From Biostraticola tofi (GTDB lineage: Bacteria > Pseudomonadota > Gammaproteobacteria > Enterobacterales > Enterobacteriaceae), in assembly GCF_004343195.1 (NCBI RefSeq), contig NZ_SMCR01000001.1:594054-658053 (forward strand): a stretch of 64,000 bases of DNA. Direction: 5' to 3'. Of this stretch, positions 1-9,128 are shown piece by piece. The position numbers were made by a program, and so were the translations under genes. Below the pieces are notes generated by a model, which had not been told where the DNA came from, ran no database searches, and was given only the letters and a program-made list of their open reading frames with translations. Within the stretch, counting starts at the first letter, position 1. Every line of letters begins with the position of its first letter.

Positions 1-1023
1 TTTCAGCTGCGAGAAGCCCTGAGCATAGGAAACAATTTTACCCAGATACAGCGCACGGCGCACTTTTTCGATAAATTCGGACGCATCACCGGTAACCGGC
101 GTTGCCGTCGGGCCGGAAAGCACCTTGGAGGCCGCCACGCGCTGTGCTTTCAACGATGACAGGTAACGGGCAAATACCGACTCGGTAATCAGGCTCAGCG
201 GTTCACCCAGGTCCAGGGAACTCTGGCTGGTCCATTTACCGGTACCTTTATTGGCGGCTTCATCCAGAATCACGTCTACCAGGTAAGTACCCTGTGGGTC
301 TTTCTTGGTGAAGATGTCCTTGGTGATATCGATAAGGTAGCTGCTGAGTTCACCTTCATTCCATTCGCTAAAGGTCGCCGCCAGCTGTTCGTTGCTCAGA
401 TTCAAGGCATTTTTCAACAGCGAATAGGCTTCGGCAATCAGCTGCATATCGCCGTATTCGATACCGTTGTGCACCATCTTAACGTAATGGCCGGCACCGT
501 CAGGACCGATATAGGTGACACAGGCTTCGCCTTCGGCGCGGGCCGCGATCTTTTCCAGGATCGGCGCGACCAGCTCGTAAGCCGCCTTCTGTCCACCCGG
601 CATGATAGACGGGCCTTTCAAGGCGCCCTCTTCACCGCCGGAAACCCCGGTGCCGATGAAATTGAACCCTTCCGCCGACAGCTCACGGTTGCGGCGGATG
701 GTATCTTTATAGAAGGTATTGCCGCCATCGATCAGGATATCGCCTTTTTCCAGATAAGGTTTCAGCGATTCAATGGTCTGGTCAGTGCCTTCGCCGGCTT
801 TGACCATCAGCAGGATGCGGCGCGGTTTTTCCAGGGAATTGACAAATTCTTCGAGCGAATAATAGGGAACCAGTTTTTTGTCGGCATTCTCGGCGATGAC
901 CTCTTCGGTCTTTTCGCGCGAGCGATTGAAAATGGAGACACTGTAACCCCGGCTTTCGATGTTCAGGGCCAGATTCCGTCCCATTACCGCCATTCCGACA
1001 ACGCCGATTTGTTGTGTGGACAT
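1..1023 (-). CDS. gnd: 6-phosphogluconate dehydrogenase (decarboxylating), C-terminus cut by window edge
   Basis: Oxidative pentose-phosphate pathway enzyme: converts 6-phosphogluconate and NADP+ to ribulose-5-phosphate, CO2 and NADPH in the cytosol. 341 codons are visible, starting [20 protein letters not shown] with the Rossmann NADP site ([15 protein letters not shown]), followed by [10 protein letters not shown], the IDGGNT stretch, the substrate loop [19 protein letters not shown] and the catalytic-lysine region [22 protein letters not shown]. About 125 residues of the usual ~468 lie beyond position 1. The ATG at 1023 follows an AGGGAG ribosome site. It is the conserved downstream border of enterobacterial surface-polysaccharide loci, as it is here. 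Known family; identity is secure. Confidence 0.97.
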   Translation of the reverse strand, partial: MSTQQIGVVGMAVMGRNLALNIESRGYSVSIFNRSREKTEEVIAENADKKLVPYYSLEEFVNSLEKPRRILLMVKAGEGTDQTIESLKPYLEKGDILIDGGNTFYKDTIRRNRELSAEGFNFIGTGVSGGEEGALKGPSIMPGGQKAAYELVAPILEKIAARAEGEACVTYIGPDGAGHYVKMVHNGIEYGDMQLIAEAYSLLKNALNLSNEQLAATFSEWNEGELSSYLIDITKDIFTKKDPQGTYLVDVILDEAANKGTGKWTSQSSLDLGEPLSLITESVFARYLSSLKAQRVAASKVLSGPTATPVTGDASEFIEKVRRALYLGKIVSYAQGFSQLK

Positions 1024-1103
1024 TAAGCAACTCCCTTACGTTATAGATACTTACCCCGCCCGGATTGATCGCGGCCAGGGACTGAGTGTGGCGATTATGT
1101 TAA

Positions 1104-1119
1104 CTCAGGTCAGCCTGAG
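1104..1119. promoter_or_regulatory. perfect 6-4-6 inverted repeat upstream of gnd
   Basis: CTCAGG-TCAG-CCTGAG lies about 80 bp upstream of the gnd ATG, between it and the end of the glycosyltransferase gene. It could be an operator, a weak hairpin terminator without a T-run, or chance. No regulator is recognisable from the sequence. Confidence 0.25.
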
Positions 1120-1161
1120 CAGGTAGTAATTGATTTGATAGATATCATTTAATGAAAAGAA

Positions 1162-2304
1162 TTAAAATCCATCGGCGCTCAATGCGCGCTGATAAAGCTT
1201 CAGAGTGTCATTGATAATCAGCGAAGACGCGAACTTGGTGACTACGCGCTCCCGGCTATGGACGCCCATCTGCATTCTTTTAGTCGGGCTTATCAGCAAT
1301 GATTCCAGCTTATCGGTCAATGAGGCGATATTGCTTCGTTCCACCAGCGTTCCGCTGTAGTCATCAATTATCAGGCTCTGGCAGCCGCCGACATCATAGG
1401 CAATGCAGGCGCGGCCTACCGAAGCGGCCTCCAGCAGAATGCGCGGTATCCCTTCAGAATAGACCGAGGGCAACGCAACCACATTGGCATGTTCAATAAG
1501 GTTGCAGACATCGCTGCGTTTACCCAGCCAGTTGATAAGTGCTTCCTTTTGCCACTGCTCTATCTGCGCCATCGGGATCCCATCCGGGTCATCAGCGACC
1601 GAAATACCGGCGACATTAAGTTCGAATTCGATTCCACGGGCCTTAAGACGCCGTTTGGCCTCGATCAAATCCCCCAGTCCTTTACTCCACAATAACCGGC
1701 TGGCAAACAGCACCACTGGCTTGTCATGCAGCGTTTCAATGGAGTAGCGATAGATATCCGGATTGATGCCGGCGCCATCAATCACCACCGTCTGGGCAGG
1801 ACTCACGCCGGTGAGGGAAATGAGCGTATTCCGATCGTGCTCATGCTCAAACGCCAGCAGACACTTTTTATTGCGAAAGATGGTCTTGTAGCAATGCAGC
1901 GTCAGCCAACGGATGATTTTCATGTGCAGTTTTTGCTCCATGAATACCCGGCCCAGCCCGACAAAGCTCAAGATGATCGGTTTTTTATACCAGCGAGCGA
2001 ACAGGCCACCCATCAGACAGGGTTTAATGGTAATACAATGCAGCGCCTCAGGATTAATACGCTTGAGGACACGCCAAATACTGAACAGAGAACCGATGAA
2101 CACCAGTGGATTCATCGATTGTTCCGAAACCGAGGAATTATGGCAAATCATGCCTAATGCGCTAAGCCGGTCTTTGATTTCCTCGCCGACAAAATGACTG
2201 ACCACGTGAATTTCATATCCGGCACTCTTCGCCGCCAATGCTCGCTCAACCCAGTGAAGGTCAAAATACCAATCTGAATTTATAAAATAGCAAATTTTGT
2301 TCAT
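1162..2304 (-). CDS. glycosyltransferase family 4 (GT-B fold), between galE and gnd
   Basis: 380 aa. Predicted cytoplasmic, retaining glycosyltransferase that adds a sugar from a nucleotide donor to the lipid-linked repeat unit. Seen: an N-terminal half starting MNKICYFINSDWYFDLHWVE, the donor-domain opening VVLFASRLLWSKGLGDLIEA (about residue 195), and the E-x7-E type signature SEGIPRILLEAASVGRACIAYDVGG near residue 285. It follows galE by about 630 bp and precedes gnd by 138 bp, so it may have its own promoter rather than depend on the long operon. Its base composition is closer to the backbone than that of the AT-rich core genes. Donor and linkage cannot be read from the sequence. Confidence 0.85.
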   Translation of the reverse strand: MNKICYFINSDWYFDLHWVERALAAKSAGYEIHVVSHFVGEEIKDRLSALGMICHNSSVSEQSMNPLVFIGSLFSIWRVLKRINPEALHCITIKPCLMGGLFARWYKKPIILSFVGLGRVFMEQKLHMKIIRWLTLHCYKTIFRNKKCLLAFEHEHDRNTLISLTGVSPAQTVVIDGAGINPDIYRYSIETLHDKPVVLFASRLLWSKGLGDLIEAKRRLKARGIEFELNVAGISVADDPDGIPMAQIEQWQKEALINWLGKRSDVCNLIEHANVVALPSVYSEGIPRILLEAASVGRACIAYDVGGCQSLIIDDYSGTLVERSNIASLTDKLESLLISPTKRMQMGVHSRERVVTKFASSLIINDTLKLYQRALSADGF

Positions 2305-2604
2305 GCAACTCTTACCGGCTAGTGTCGTCGCCCAACTCCAGGCAAAACCGTCATAAATTCCGTCATATACCTATCCTGGCTTTTATCTTTCTTGGTTTGC
2401 AAAGAAAGTAACCAGTTGATTATCCTTATCTTTATCGCAATAATGCTCAACGGACTCTTGTTTGATAAAGCAGGGGGCAGATTCAATGTCTGACCCGATG
2501 AAACATGTCCACGCCGGCCAAAGGCCTGAATGGTCCCAGACGCATCATGGGTAATCATTATTGCCGGGCAGAGTCTGATACGACTCACGCCTAACTGCAA
2601 TCTA

Positions 2605-2618
2605 TAAGAATATTATAA
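2605..2618. promoter_or_regulatory. candidate RcsAB-like box / minus-strand -10 element
   Basis: TAAGAATATTATAA matches the first ten positions of the RcsAB consensus (TAAGAATATTCCTA). Read on the minus strand it contains TATAAT, which could serve as the -10 of a promoter reading toward the glycosyltransferase and gnd. It is a near-palindromic AT-rich stretch, so both readings are tentative. Confidence 0.3.
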
Positions 2619-2871
2619 GTCAGCGAAAAGCATAAAAAGTTCAGCCACTCTCCAGCCCGCAACGGCATCAGTAGCAAGGTCAGCGTTATCTTGTCTCGGC
2701 GGTAAACGCCGGCATAGCATGAAACGCGTCACCGCCCGGGCGCTACGACACCCAGAGCATCCATCAAGCCGTCAGTAGCTTCAGCGCCGCCGCTGCCTGG
2801 AAACTGTAGTCAAACATTGCACCGGCGAGCTCATCGTCAGCACATGCATGCCGATTGAACAGTCCTCATAA

Positions 2872-2905
2872 AAAAGCCCGGCAATACCGCATTGCCGGGC
2901 TATGA
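2872..2905 (-). terminator. Rho-independent terminator after galE
   Basis: On the minus strand, AGCCCGGCAAT-GCGGT-ATTGCCGGGCT forms an 11-bp perfect stem followed by a run of T. It lies about 30 bp beyond the galE stop codon and probably ends the long polysaccharide transcript, leaving the glycosyltransferase-gnd pair to another promoter. Confidence 0.88.
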
Positions 2906-2935
2906 CAGTCTTAGGGTTGCTCGGGCAACGACGGT

Positions 2936-3952
2936 TTATTCCTTATAGCCGTTAGGATTGTTCTTCTGCCAGTGCCAGGTATCACGCATCATGCATTCCA
3001 GATCGCGCTGGGTTTTCCAGCCGAGCTCCTTCTCGGCCAGGCGCGCATCGGCCCAGAACGCCGCCAGATCGCCCTCGCGGCGGGGGGCAATCTCATAAGG
3101 AATGGTCCGGCCCGATACTTTTTCGAATGCTTTAATCATCTGCAGCACCGAAGATCCTACCCCGGCGCCGAGATTATAGGCCTGGTAACCTTTGATCGCG
3201 GCCAGATGGTCCATCGCTTTCAAATGGCCCTCGGCCAGGTCCATCACGTGAATATAGTCACGCACGCAGGTGCCGTCTTCGGTAGGATAGTCATCGCCGA
3301 ACACCTTGAGCTTTTCCTGGCGGCCTACCGCCACCTGAGCGATAAACGGCAGCAGGTTGTTGGGGATGCCGTGCGGATCTTCGCCAATGCGGCCGGACTC
3401 ATGTGCGCCCACCGGATTGAAATAACGCAGGGCAATGATCGAGAATTGCGGTTCAGCCTTGGCAAAATCCGCCAGGATCTGTTCCACCATCAGCTTGGAG
3501 GTGCCATAGGGACTGGCGGTGCCGCCAATCGGCGTGGTTTCGACAAACGGCACCGGCGCATTGACGCCATACACCGTCGCCGATGAACTGAAGATGAAAT
3601 TATGCACGCCGGCCCGGCGCATTTCTTCCAGCAATATAAGCGTGCCGCTGACGTTATTCTGATAATACTCCAGCGGCAGCCGGGCAGACTCACCGACCGC
3701 CTTGAGACCGGCGAAGTGAATCACGGCAGAAATGTCATGATCATCAAAGATGCGCTGCAGGCACTCAGGGTCCTGCACATCGCCCTGATAGAAGATGATA
3801 TCTTTATCGGCCATCTCGGATACGCGGTCTAACGACACTTCAGAGGCGTTAGACAGATTATCCAGCACCACCACCTCATCGCCACGTTCAAGCAACGACA
3901 GTACGGTATGAGAGCCGATGTAGCCCGCGCCACCGGTGACGAGAATCGCCAT
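2936..3952 (-). CDS. galE: UDP-glucose 4-epimerase
   Basis: 338 aa, the usual family length. Interconverts UDP-glucose and UDP-galactose with bound NAD+. Supplies UDP-Gal for WbaP and the glycosyltransferases of this locus. Seen: N-terminal NAD site [12 protein letters not shown], the catalytic serine region FSSSATVYG, the SDR Tyr-Lys pair [16 protein letters not shown], and [12 protein letters not shown]. It follows galF by 42 bp in the same direction and is followed by a strong terminator, so it is the likely end of the main transcript. Placement beside galF next to an EPS cluster is the pattern known from Erwinia-type loci. Confidence 0.97.
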   Translation of the reverse strand: MAILVTGGAGYIGSHTVLSLLERGDEVVVLDNLSNASEVSLDRVSEMADKDIIFYQGDVQDPECLQRIFDDHDISAVIHFAGLKAVGESARLPLEYYQNNVSGTLILLEEMRRAGVHNFIFSSSATVYGVNAPVPFVETTPIGGTASPYGTSKLMVEQILADFAKAEPQFSIIALRYFNPVGAHESGRIGEDPHGIPNNLLPFIAQVAVGRQEKLKVFGDDYPTEDGTCVRDYIHVMDLAEGHLKAMDHLAAIKGYQAYNLGAGVGSSVLQMIKAFEKVSGRTIPYEIAPRREGDLAAFWADARLAEKELGWKTQRDLECMMRDTWHWQKNNPNGYKE

Positions 3953-3994
3953 AGAAACTCCTTGTAAAACGATGAATTATGCCTTAAGCATCGG

Positions 3995-4891
3995 TTATTT
4001 AGCCAGCAAGGCTTTAACTTGTTTGCGGAATTCAGCGCCCTGCTTTTCATTGCGCAGACCGTAGCTGACAAAGGCCTGCATATAGCCCAGTTTACGACCG
4101 CAGTTAAAGCTTTGGCCGGTCAGGTACAGGGCATCCACCGGCTCATGATTTACCAGCGACGCAATGGCGTCAGTCAGCTGGATCCTGCCCCAGGCGCCGG
4201 GCTCGGTTTTCTCCAGCAGCGGCCAGATATCGGCAGACAGTACATAGCGCCCCACCGCCGCCAGGTCTGAATCAATGGTACTCAAATCCTGCGGCTTCTC
4301 AATAAAAGATTCGATATGGCCGCGGTCGCCGGCGGTGGTCACATCAGCCTTGCAGCTGATAACCGAATACTCGGGCAATTCATCTTTCGGCAGCGACTGC
4401 ACCAGCACCTGGCTATGGCCGGTCTCCTCAAAACGCTTGACCATCTCGGCCAGGTTCTGGCTGCGGTTATCATAGGTTGAGTTATCCAGCAGTACGTCCG
4501 GCAAGACCACCACAAACGGCGCATCGCCGAGCATCGGCTTGGCCGAAAGAATGGCATGGCCCAGGCCCAGCGGTTCACCCTGGCGCACGTTCATAATCGT
4601 GACGCCCTTGGGACAGATGGCCTGGACTTCGGCCAGCAGGGTATTTTTTACCCGCGCTTCCAGCAACGCTTCCAGTTCAAAAGAAGTATCGAAATGGTTT
4701 TCCACCGCGTTTTTAGACGCATGGGTGACTAACACAATCTCTTTGATACCGGCGGCGGCGATTTCTTCAACGATATACTGAATCATCGGTTTATCGACAA
4801 TCGGCAGCATTTCTTTAGGAATGGCTTTGGTCGCGGGGAGTAAATGCATGCCCAGACCGGCGACGGGAATGACTGCCTTAAGATTTTTCAT
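3995..4891 (-). CDS. galF: GalF, UTP-glucose-1-phosphate uridylyltransferase paralogue
   Basis: 298 aa. GalU/GalF family nucleotidyltransferase. The sequence favours GalF over GalU: the nucleotide loop reads [17 protein letters not shown] where GalU has Gly-Leu-Gly-Thr-Arg, and the later motif is [12 protein letters not shown] where GalU has GAGDEIQLTDAI. In E. coli, GalF has little transferase activity of its own and is thought to modulate GalU and UDP-glucose level. Other conserved pieces are [20 protein letters not shown] and [12 protein letters not shown]. Linkage to galE and a capsule-type locus is also typical of galF. About 317 bp of repeat-bearing sequence separate it from manB, so it may have a separate promoter. 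Confidence 0.92.
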   Translation of the reverse strand: MKNLKAVIPVAGLGMHLLPATKAIPKEMLPIVDKPMIQYIVEEIAAAGIKEIVLVTHASKNAVENHFDTSFELEALLEARVKNTLLAEVQAICPKGVTIMNVRQGEPLGLGHAILSAKPMLGDAPFVVVLPDVLLDNSTYDNRSQNLAEMVKRFEETGHSQVLVQSLPKDELPEYSVISCKADVTTAGDRGHIESFIEKPQDLSTIDSDLAAVGRYVLSADIWPLLEKTEPGAWGRIQLTDAIASLVNHEPVDALYLTGQSFNCGRKLGYMQAFVSYGLRNEKQGAEFRKQVKALLAK

Positions 4892-5208
4892 AGCATTAGC
4901 ACCAGTGAATGAAAGAAAAGGGATAAATCAACCTAATCAGCATAGAGCAGTATTCAGCATAGCACGTTCAGATTGCCCTGAAACGGCGCATAAGCCGCTG
5001 GCTGCATACGCTTTTTATGATGTAAAGCATCGAATTAGCGCCAATGCCGGACCCAGGATATGCAAATAAAGGCCTAACTCAGCACTCAAGTACCGCGGCC
5101 ACCCCATGGGCGGCCGTTATAGGGGTGGCCGCTATATAGGTGGCCGCTATATGGGCGGCCGCTATATAGGTGGCCGCTATAGGTATGGATGGCCGCTATA
5201 GTGGCTGA
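4892..5208. other. 317-bp gap between manB and galF
   Basis: The half near manB (about 5107-5205) is a 15-bp tandem repeat described separately. The rest (4892-5100) has no gene. It may hold a galF promoter, but no clear -35/-10 pair stands out. Confidence 0.5.
5107..5205. repeat. 15-bp tandem repeat directly downstream of manB
   Basis: Six or seven units of (G)TGGCCGCTATATAG, with the core GGCCG recurring at 5112, 5127, 5142, 5157 and 5172 (exactly 15 bp apart), then at 5191. The array begins within a few bases of the manB stop codon on the minus strand. Copies differ by one or two bases. Confidence 0.9.
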
Positions 5209-6582
5209 TTAGCTGCGCAGCAGCGTCAGCAGTTCCTGGGTTTTCTGTTGCATCAACCCTTCGTTGCCTTTGCTTTCAACGTTTAACCTGACCACAGGCT
5301 CCGTATTGGAGCTGCGCAGGTTGAAACGCCATGCGGCAAACTCCAGGCTGATACCATCGGTATGATCGATGGCCAGCGCTTCGGCCGCGTAGGTATCCAG
5401 CACCCGCTGGATAGCCGCTTTAGGATCTGCCAGGGAGCTATTGATCTCACCTGAGGCCGGATAGGCGCTCATCCGATCGGCAACCATTTCACCCAGGGTT
5501 TTATTTTTGATATTCAAAAGCTCAGTGACCAGCAGCCACGGGATCATACCGCTGTCGCAATAGGCGAAATCACGGAAATAATGGTGGGCACTCATCTCGC
5601 CGCCATAAATAGCGTCTTCTTTACGCATACGCTCTTTGATAAAGGCATGACCGGTCTTGGACATTACCGGCGTGCCCCCGGCCTGGTTGACCATCGCCAC
5701 GGTATTCCAGGATAGACGCGGGTCGTGAATAATCTTGGCGCCAGGATGTTTTTCCAGGAAGGCGGCCGCCAGCAGGCCGACAATATAATAGCCTTCAATA
5801 AAGTTACCGGTTTCGTCAAACAGGAAGCAGCGGTCAAAATCACCATCAAAGGCAATGCCGATATCCGCGCCTGAGGCAGTGACCGCATCAGTGGTATCCT
5901 GGCGGCATTCAGGCAGCAAAGGATTAGGGATGCCATTAGGGAAATTGCCATCCGGCTGATGATGCAGCTTGATAAATTCCACCGGCGCGCCAGCCTGCTT
6001 AAAACGGGCCTCAATGGCATCCACAACGTGGCCTGCCGCGCCGTTGCCGGAGTTGATGACCAGTTTCATCGGCCGCGTATAGTTGGCGACATCGATATAG
6101 CCCATCAGATGATCGACATAGGCATCGAGGATGCTGATGTGCTTATAGCTGCCCTTGTTGGCCGGTAGAGCTGGCGGGAACGCATTCTCTTCCGCCAGGC
6201 GCTGGATATCACGCAACCCGGTGTCGCCGCTTATCGGGCGTGAGTGCTGTTTGACCAGCTTCATGCCGTTGTAGTTCATCGGGTTATGGCTGGCGGTCAC
6301 TTCTATGCCACCATCCACTCCCAGATGGAAGGTGGCAAAATAGATCTCTTCGGTGCCGCTGACGCCGATATCAAGCACATCGGTGCCGGCGTCACGAAGA
6401 CCCTCAGCCAGGGCCAGTTTCAATGACTCACTGGTCAGGCGCACATCGCCCCCCACCACCATGGTTTTGGGCTTTAGAAATTCGCCATAGGCCCGACCGA
6501 TGCGATAGGCGATATCCTCGTTAAGCTCTTCGCCGAGTTTGCCGCGAATATCGTACGCTTTAAAACAAGAAAGTGCAGACAT
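5209..6582 (-). CDS. manB: phosphomannomutase
   Basis: 457 aa from the chosen start. Converts mannose-6-P to mannose-1-P for GDP-mannose synthesis. Alpha-D-phosphohexomutase family: N-terminal [21 protein letters not shown], the phosphoserine loop [11 protein letters not shown], the Mg2+ loop DGDFDRC, the sugar-binding loop GEMSAHHYF, and the C-terminal phosphate loop [11 protein letters not shown]. The frame is open from a TTG at 6594, but the GAGGG ribosome site fits the ATG at 6582 (protein [11 protein letters not shown]), which matches CpsG/ManB homologues. Lies 12 bp after manC, clearly co-transcribed. Confidence 0.96.
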   Translation of the reverse strand: MSALSCFKAYDIRGKLGEELNEDIAYRIGRAYGEFLKPKTMVVGGDVRLTSESLKLALAEGLRDAGTDVLDIGVSGTEEIYFATFHLGVDGGIEVTASHNPMNYNGMKLVKQHSRPISGDTGLRDIQRLAEENAFPPALPANKGSYKHISILDAYVDHLMGYIDVANYTRPMKLVINSGNGAAGHVVDAIEARFKQAGAPVEFIKLHHQPDGNFPNGIPNPLLPECRQDTTDAVTASGADIGIAFDGDFDRCFLFDETGNFIEGYYIVGLLAAAFLEKHPGAKIIHDPRLSWNTVAMVNQAGGTPVMSKTGHAFIKERMRKEDAIYGGEMSAHHYFRDFAYCDSGMIPWLLVTELLNIKNKTLGEMVADRMSAYPASGEINSSLADPKAAIQRVLDTYAAEALAIDHTDGISLEFAAWRFNLRSSNTEPVVRLNVESKGNEGLMQQKTQELLTLLRS

Positions 6583-6594
6583 GGTATCCCTCAA

Positions 6595-8016
6595 TTAAAC
6601 ACGGCCATAATGGTCTTTTATACGTATGATATCGTCATCACCCAGATAGGATCCGGATTGAATTTCCAGCAACTCCAGCGGGATCTTGCCTGGGTTTTCC
6701 AGCATATGGACAGATCCCACCGGAATAAAGGTCGATTGATTCTCGGTAATCAGATAGATCTTGTCATCCTGGGTCACCTTGGCGGTGCCGGCCAATACCA
6801 CCCAGTGTTCCGCCCGGTGGTGATGCATCTGCAGCGAGAAAATGCCGCCCGGTTTGACGGTGATACGGTTGACGTTAAAACGCGGCTCATTGACCACGAT
6901 ATCGGTACGGCCCCAGGGACGATACGATTCCCGGTGGCGACGATGCTCGGTACGGGCGTGGGACTTCAGGTATTCAACCACCTTCTTGACGTCCTGCACT
7001 TTGGACTTATCGATGATAAGAACCGCATCCTTGGTATTGACGATCACCAGGTTCTCTACCCCTACCGCCGCCACCATTTTCTCATCAGTATTGATGTAGC
7101 AGTTTTCCGCATTATGCAAAAACACATCCCCGGTCAGGGCATTGTTATTGTCGTCTTTCTCACTCACTTCCCACAGGGCTGACCAGCTGCCGACATCATT
7201 CCAGCCGGCATCCAATGGCACCACCATGGCATCAGCGGTTTTTTCCATTACCGCGTAATCAACCGAGTCATCCGGGCAGGCAATAAACTCGGCTTTATTG
7301 ACGCGGATAAATTCCTGGCTGGCATCGGTCTGCGTGGAAGCAATAGCCTTCTGGCAGGCTGCCAAAATATCAGGGCGGTATTTGCCCAGTTCAGTTAAAT
7401 ATTTCTGGGCCCGGAACATAAACATGCCGCTGTTCCAATAATATTCGCCGCTGGCGATATAGGTCTCGGCGGTTTCTTTATTGGGCTTTTCAACAAAGCG
7501 ATGCACGGTAAATGCGCCCGCGGTACCCTGCTCCAATGCATCACCGCGCTGAATATAGCCATAGCCGGTTTCAGGGCCGGTAGGCACGATACCGAAAGTC
7601 ACCAGGTTGCCGGCCTCGGCATAAGGCTGCGCATGTTGGATGGCGGCATGGAAGGCCGGGTTGTTTTCTATAACGTGATCGGCGGCTAAGACCAGGAGGA
7701 TCGGGTCTTCGCCATTGGCAATAGCGCTAAGGGCCGCCAGGGCGATGGCCGGAGCGGTATTACGGCCAACCGGTTCAAGGATGATGTTTTTGGACAGGTG
7801 ATCGATTTGGCGCAGCTGTTCAGCGACCAGAAAGCGGTGTTCTTCATTGCAGATAACTAATGGTGATTCAATTGACAGGCCGTCCAGGCGAGTGATGGTT
7901 TCCTGAAGCATGGAATAATCGCCATGGAGGCGAAGGAATTGCTTAGGGTAAAGCTCGCGGGACATAGGCCATAGGCGGCTGCCGGTACCGCCGGCCATGA
8001 TGACAGGAAGTAGCAT
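6595..8016 (-). CDS. manC: mannose-1-phosphate guanylyltransferase / mannose-6-phosphate isomerase
   Basis: 473 aa, bifunctional type. Makes GDP-mannose from mannose-1-P and GTP; the C-terminal cupin domain carries the type II mannose-6-P isomerase activity. Seen: N-terminal [20 protein letters not shown] nucleotidyl loop, [20 protein letters not shown], and the C-terminal cupin RPWGRTDIV ... [19 protein letters not shown]. With manB it supplies GDP-mannose. No gmd/fcl/gmm genes are present, so mannose itself, rather than fucose or colitose, is the inferred product sugar. Confidence 0.97.
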   Translation of the reverse strand: MLLPVIMAGGTGSRLWPMSRELYPKQFLRLHGDYSMLQETITRLDGLSIESPLVICNEEHRFLVAEQLRQIDHLSKNIILEPVGRNTAPAIALAALSAIANGEDPILLVLAADHVIENNPAFHAAIQHAQPYAEAGNLVTFGIVPTGPETGYGYIQRGDALEQGTAGAFTVHRFVEKPNKETAETYIASGEYYWNSGMFMFRAQKYLTELGKYRPDILAACQKAIASTQTDASQEFIRVNKAEFIACPDDSVDYAVMEKTADAMVVPLDAGWNDVGSWSALWEVSEKDDNNNALTGDVFLHNAENCYINTDEKMVAAVGVENLVIVNTKDAVLIIDKSKVQDVKKVVEYLKSHARTEHRRHRESYRPWGRTDIVVNEPRFNVNRITVKPGGIFSLQMHHHRAEHWVVLAGTAKVTQDDKIYLITENQSTFIPVGSVHMLENPGKIPLELLEIQSGSYLGDDDIIRIKDHYGRV

Positions 8017-8081
8017 AATTATTAATAACCTCGAAGAACGCGAAATGTTAGGAAACTACATACAGGTTTTATTATTTATTA

Positions 8082-9101
8082 TTAACAGCCAACTAAAACC
8101 TTACTTTTTTTGTTAAATATAAGTTTGAATATAAGGATGAATCCAATTGATAGAGAGAATATAATGACATCAACAAAAAATATAGTTGCATAAACATTGC
8201 CATGAAAAAGATCTATCTTAGTAATTATCAGTCGGCCTATGCCTGCAAAATAGCCATGCACAAAATATAGACCAAAGCTGATTAAACCAATGAAATCTAC
8301 AGCCGATGCAAGAACTGGATTCCTCTGTATAATAAGACTTTCATAACGTCTAAGTATCAAATAAATAATAATAAAAAATGCTACTTTTTGTAGACCCCAT
8401 AAGTTATCGTACTGAAATGAAACCAAGGACAAGACAAAGTATATGAATAAAGAAATGGTTACAGATATCGCAAACCTTAAATAAAAAAAATCTCTATATC
8501 GGCTTATGAACATTCCAGTCACATAGATGGGCAAAAAATGCAGTGCTGCGAGAATGGGATTAGAGTCACCAGAAGGCCTAGTAGTGATTGCAAAAAAGAT
8601 AATGAGACAAGGCAAAGCAATAAAATAACAATTTCTTTTATCTAAAAAATATAATATTGGCGACATTAAATAGATAACTGTTACTGCAGGAATAAACCAT
8701 AATGGCCCTAAGTGGCTACCGGTTAGCAAAAAAAACATGACTTGGTATGGAATTGAATGTTGTTTTAGTTGATGCAAATCAATCCAATTATGATCTGTTT
8801 TAAATGACAATACGTAGATAAGGATTGCGGGAATGGAGATTAAAACATAAGGAATTATAACATTTTTTAATTTAGACTTAATATATTTTGTAAAAGTATA
8901 CTTATGAATCAAATGCTGAAATAAAAAACCAGAAATCAGCATAAATAGGCATGTCGCTTCTCTAAAAAATATTTTTATCGAATAGTCAATGGTAGGAGCA
9001 AAATCTGATGGTTGATACAGCATTCTACCAACTCCATCAGAATGAATAAAAATGATCATAAATATTGCTATTGCACGAATCCATGTTATATGGTTTAACA
9101 T
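8082..9101 (-). CDS. membrane O-acyltransferase (acyltransferase family 3)
   Basis: 339 aa, about ten hydrophobic segments throughout. Family 3 acyltransferases move acetyl or similar groups onto membrane or exported glycans. Seen: the N-terminal helix with conserved histidine WIRAIAIFMIIFIHSDG, and the sequence FIGLISFGLYFVHGYF near the C-terminus. Strongly AT-rich, unlike manC next to it. Second of two such genes in the locus. Substrate not deducible; decorating the EPS with acetyl, succinyl or similar groups is an inference from location. Confidence 0.85.
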   Translation of the reverse strand: MLNHITWIRAIAIFMIIFIHSDGVGRMLYQPSDFAPTIDYSIKIFFREATCLFMLISGFLFQHLIHKYTFTKYIKSKLKNVIIPYVLISIPAILIYVLSFKTDHNWIDLHQLKQHSIPYQVMFFLLTGSHLGPLWFIPAVTVIYLMSPILYFLDKRNCYFIALPCLIIFFAITTRPSGDSNPILAALHFLPIYVTGMFISRYRDFFYLRFAISVTISLFIYFVLSLVSFQYDNLWGLQKVAFFIIIYLILRRYESLIIQRNPVLASAVDFIGLISFGLYFVHGYFAGIGRLIITKIDLFHGNVYATIFFVDVIIFSLSIGFILIFKLIFNKKSKVLVGC

Positions 9102-9128
9102 AATCCACCATTTAAAAGTATAATAATA

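Larger units (their letters stand above)
2305..2935. other. 631-bp intergenic stretch between galE and the glycosyltransferase
   Basis: No convincing gene. A 93-codon minus-strand frame (2319-2600) has no recognisable family and poor coding character. 2387-2408 holds a small hairpin (CTTTCTT ... AAGAAAG). Near 2605-2618 the plus strand reads TAAGAATATTATAA, which resembles an RcsAB box; the same bases on the minus strand contain a perfect TATAAT. The 2640-2870 part has a short minus-strand frame ending DYSFQAAAALKLLTA that might be the remnant of a lost gene. A promoter for the glycosyltransferase and gnd could lie here. Confidence 0.4.

Noticed and set aside
2319..2600. 93-codon hypothetical gene downstream of galE
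   Set aside because: No family, no clear ribosome site, and the composition looks intergenic.
3995..4891. Calling this gene galU
   Set aside because: The GLGMH and [10 protein letters not shown] signatures are those of GalF; GalU has GLGTR and GAGDEIQLTD.
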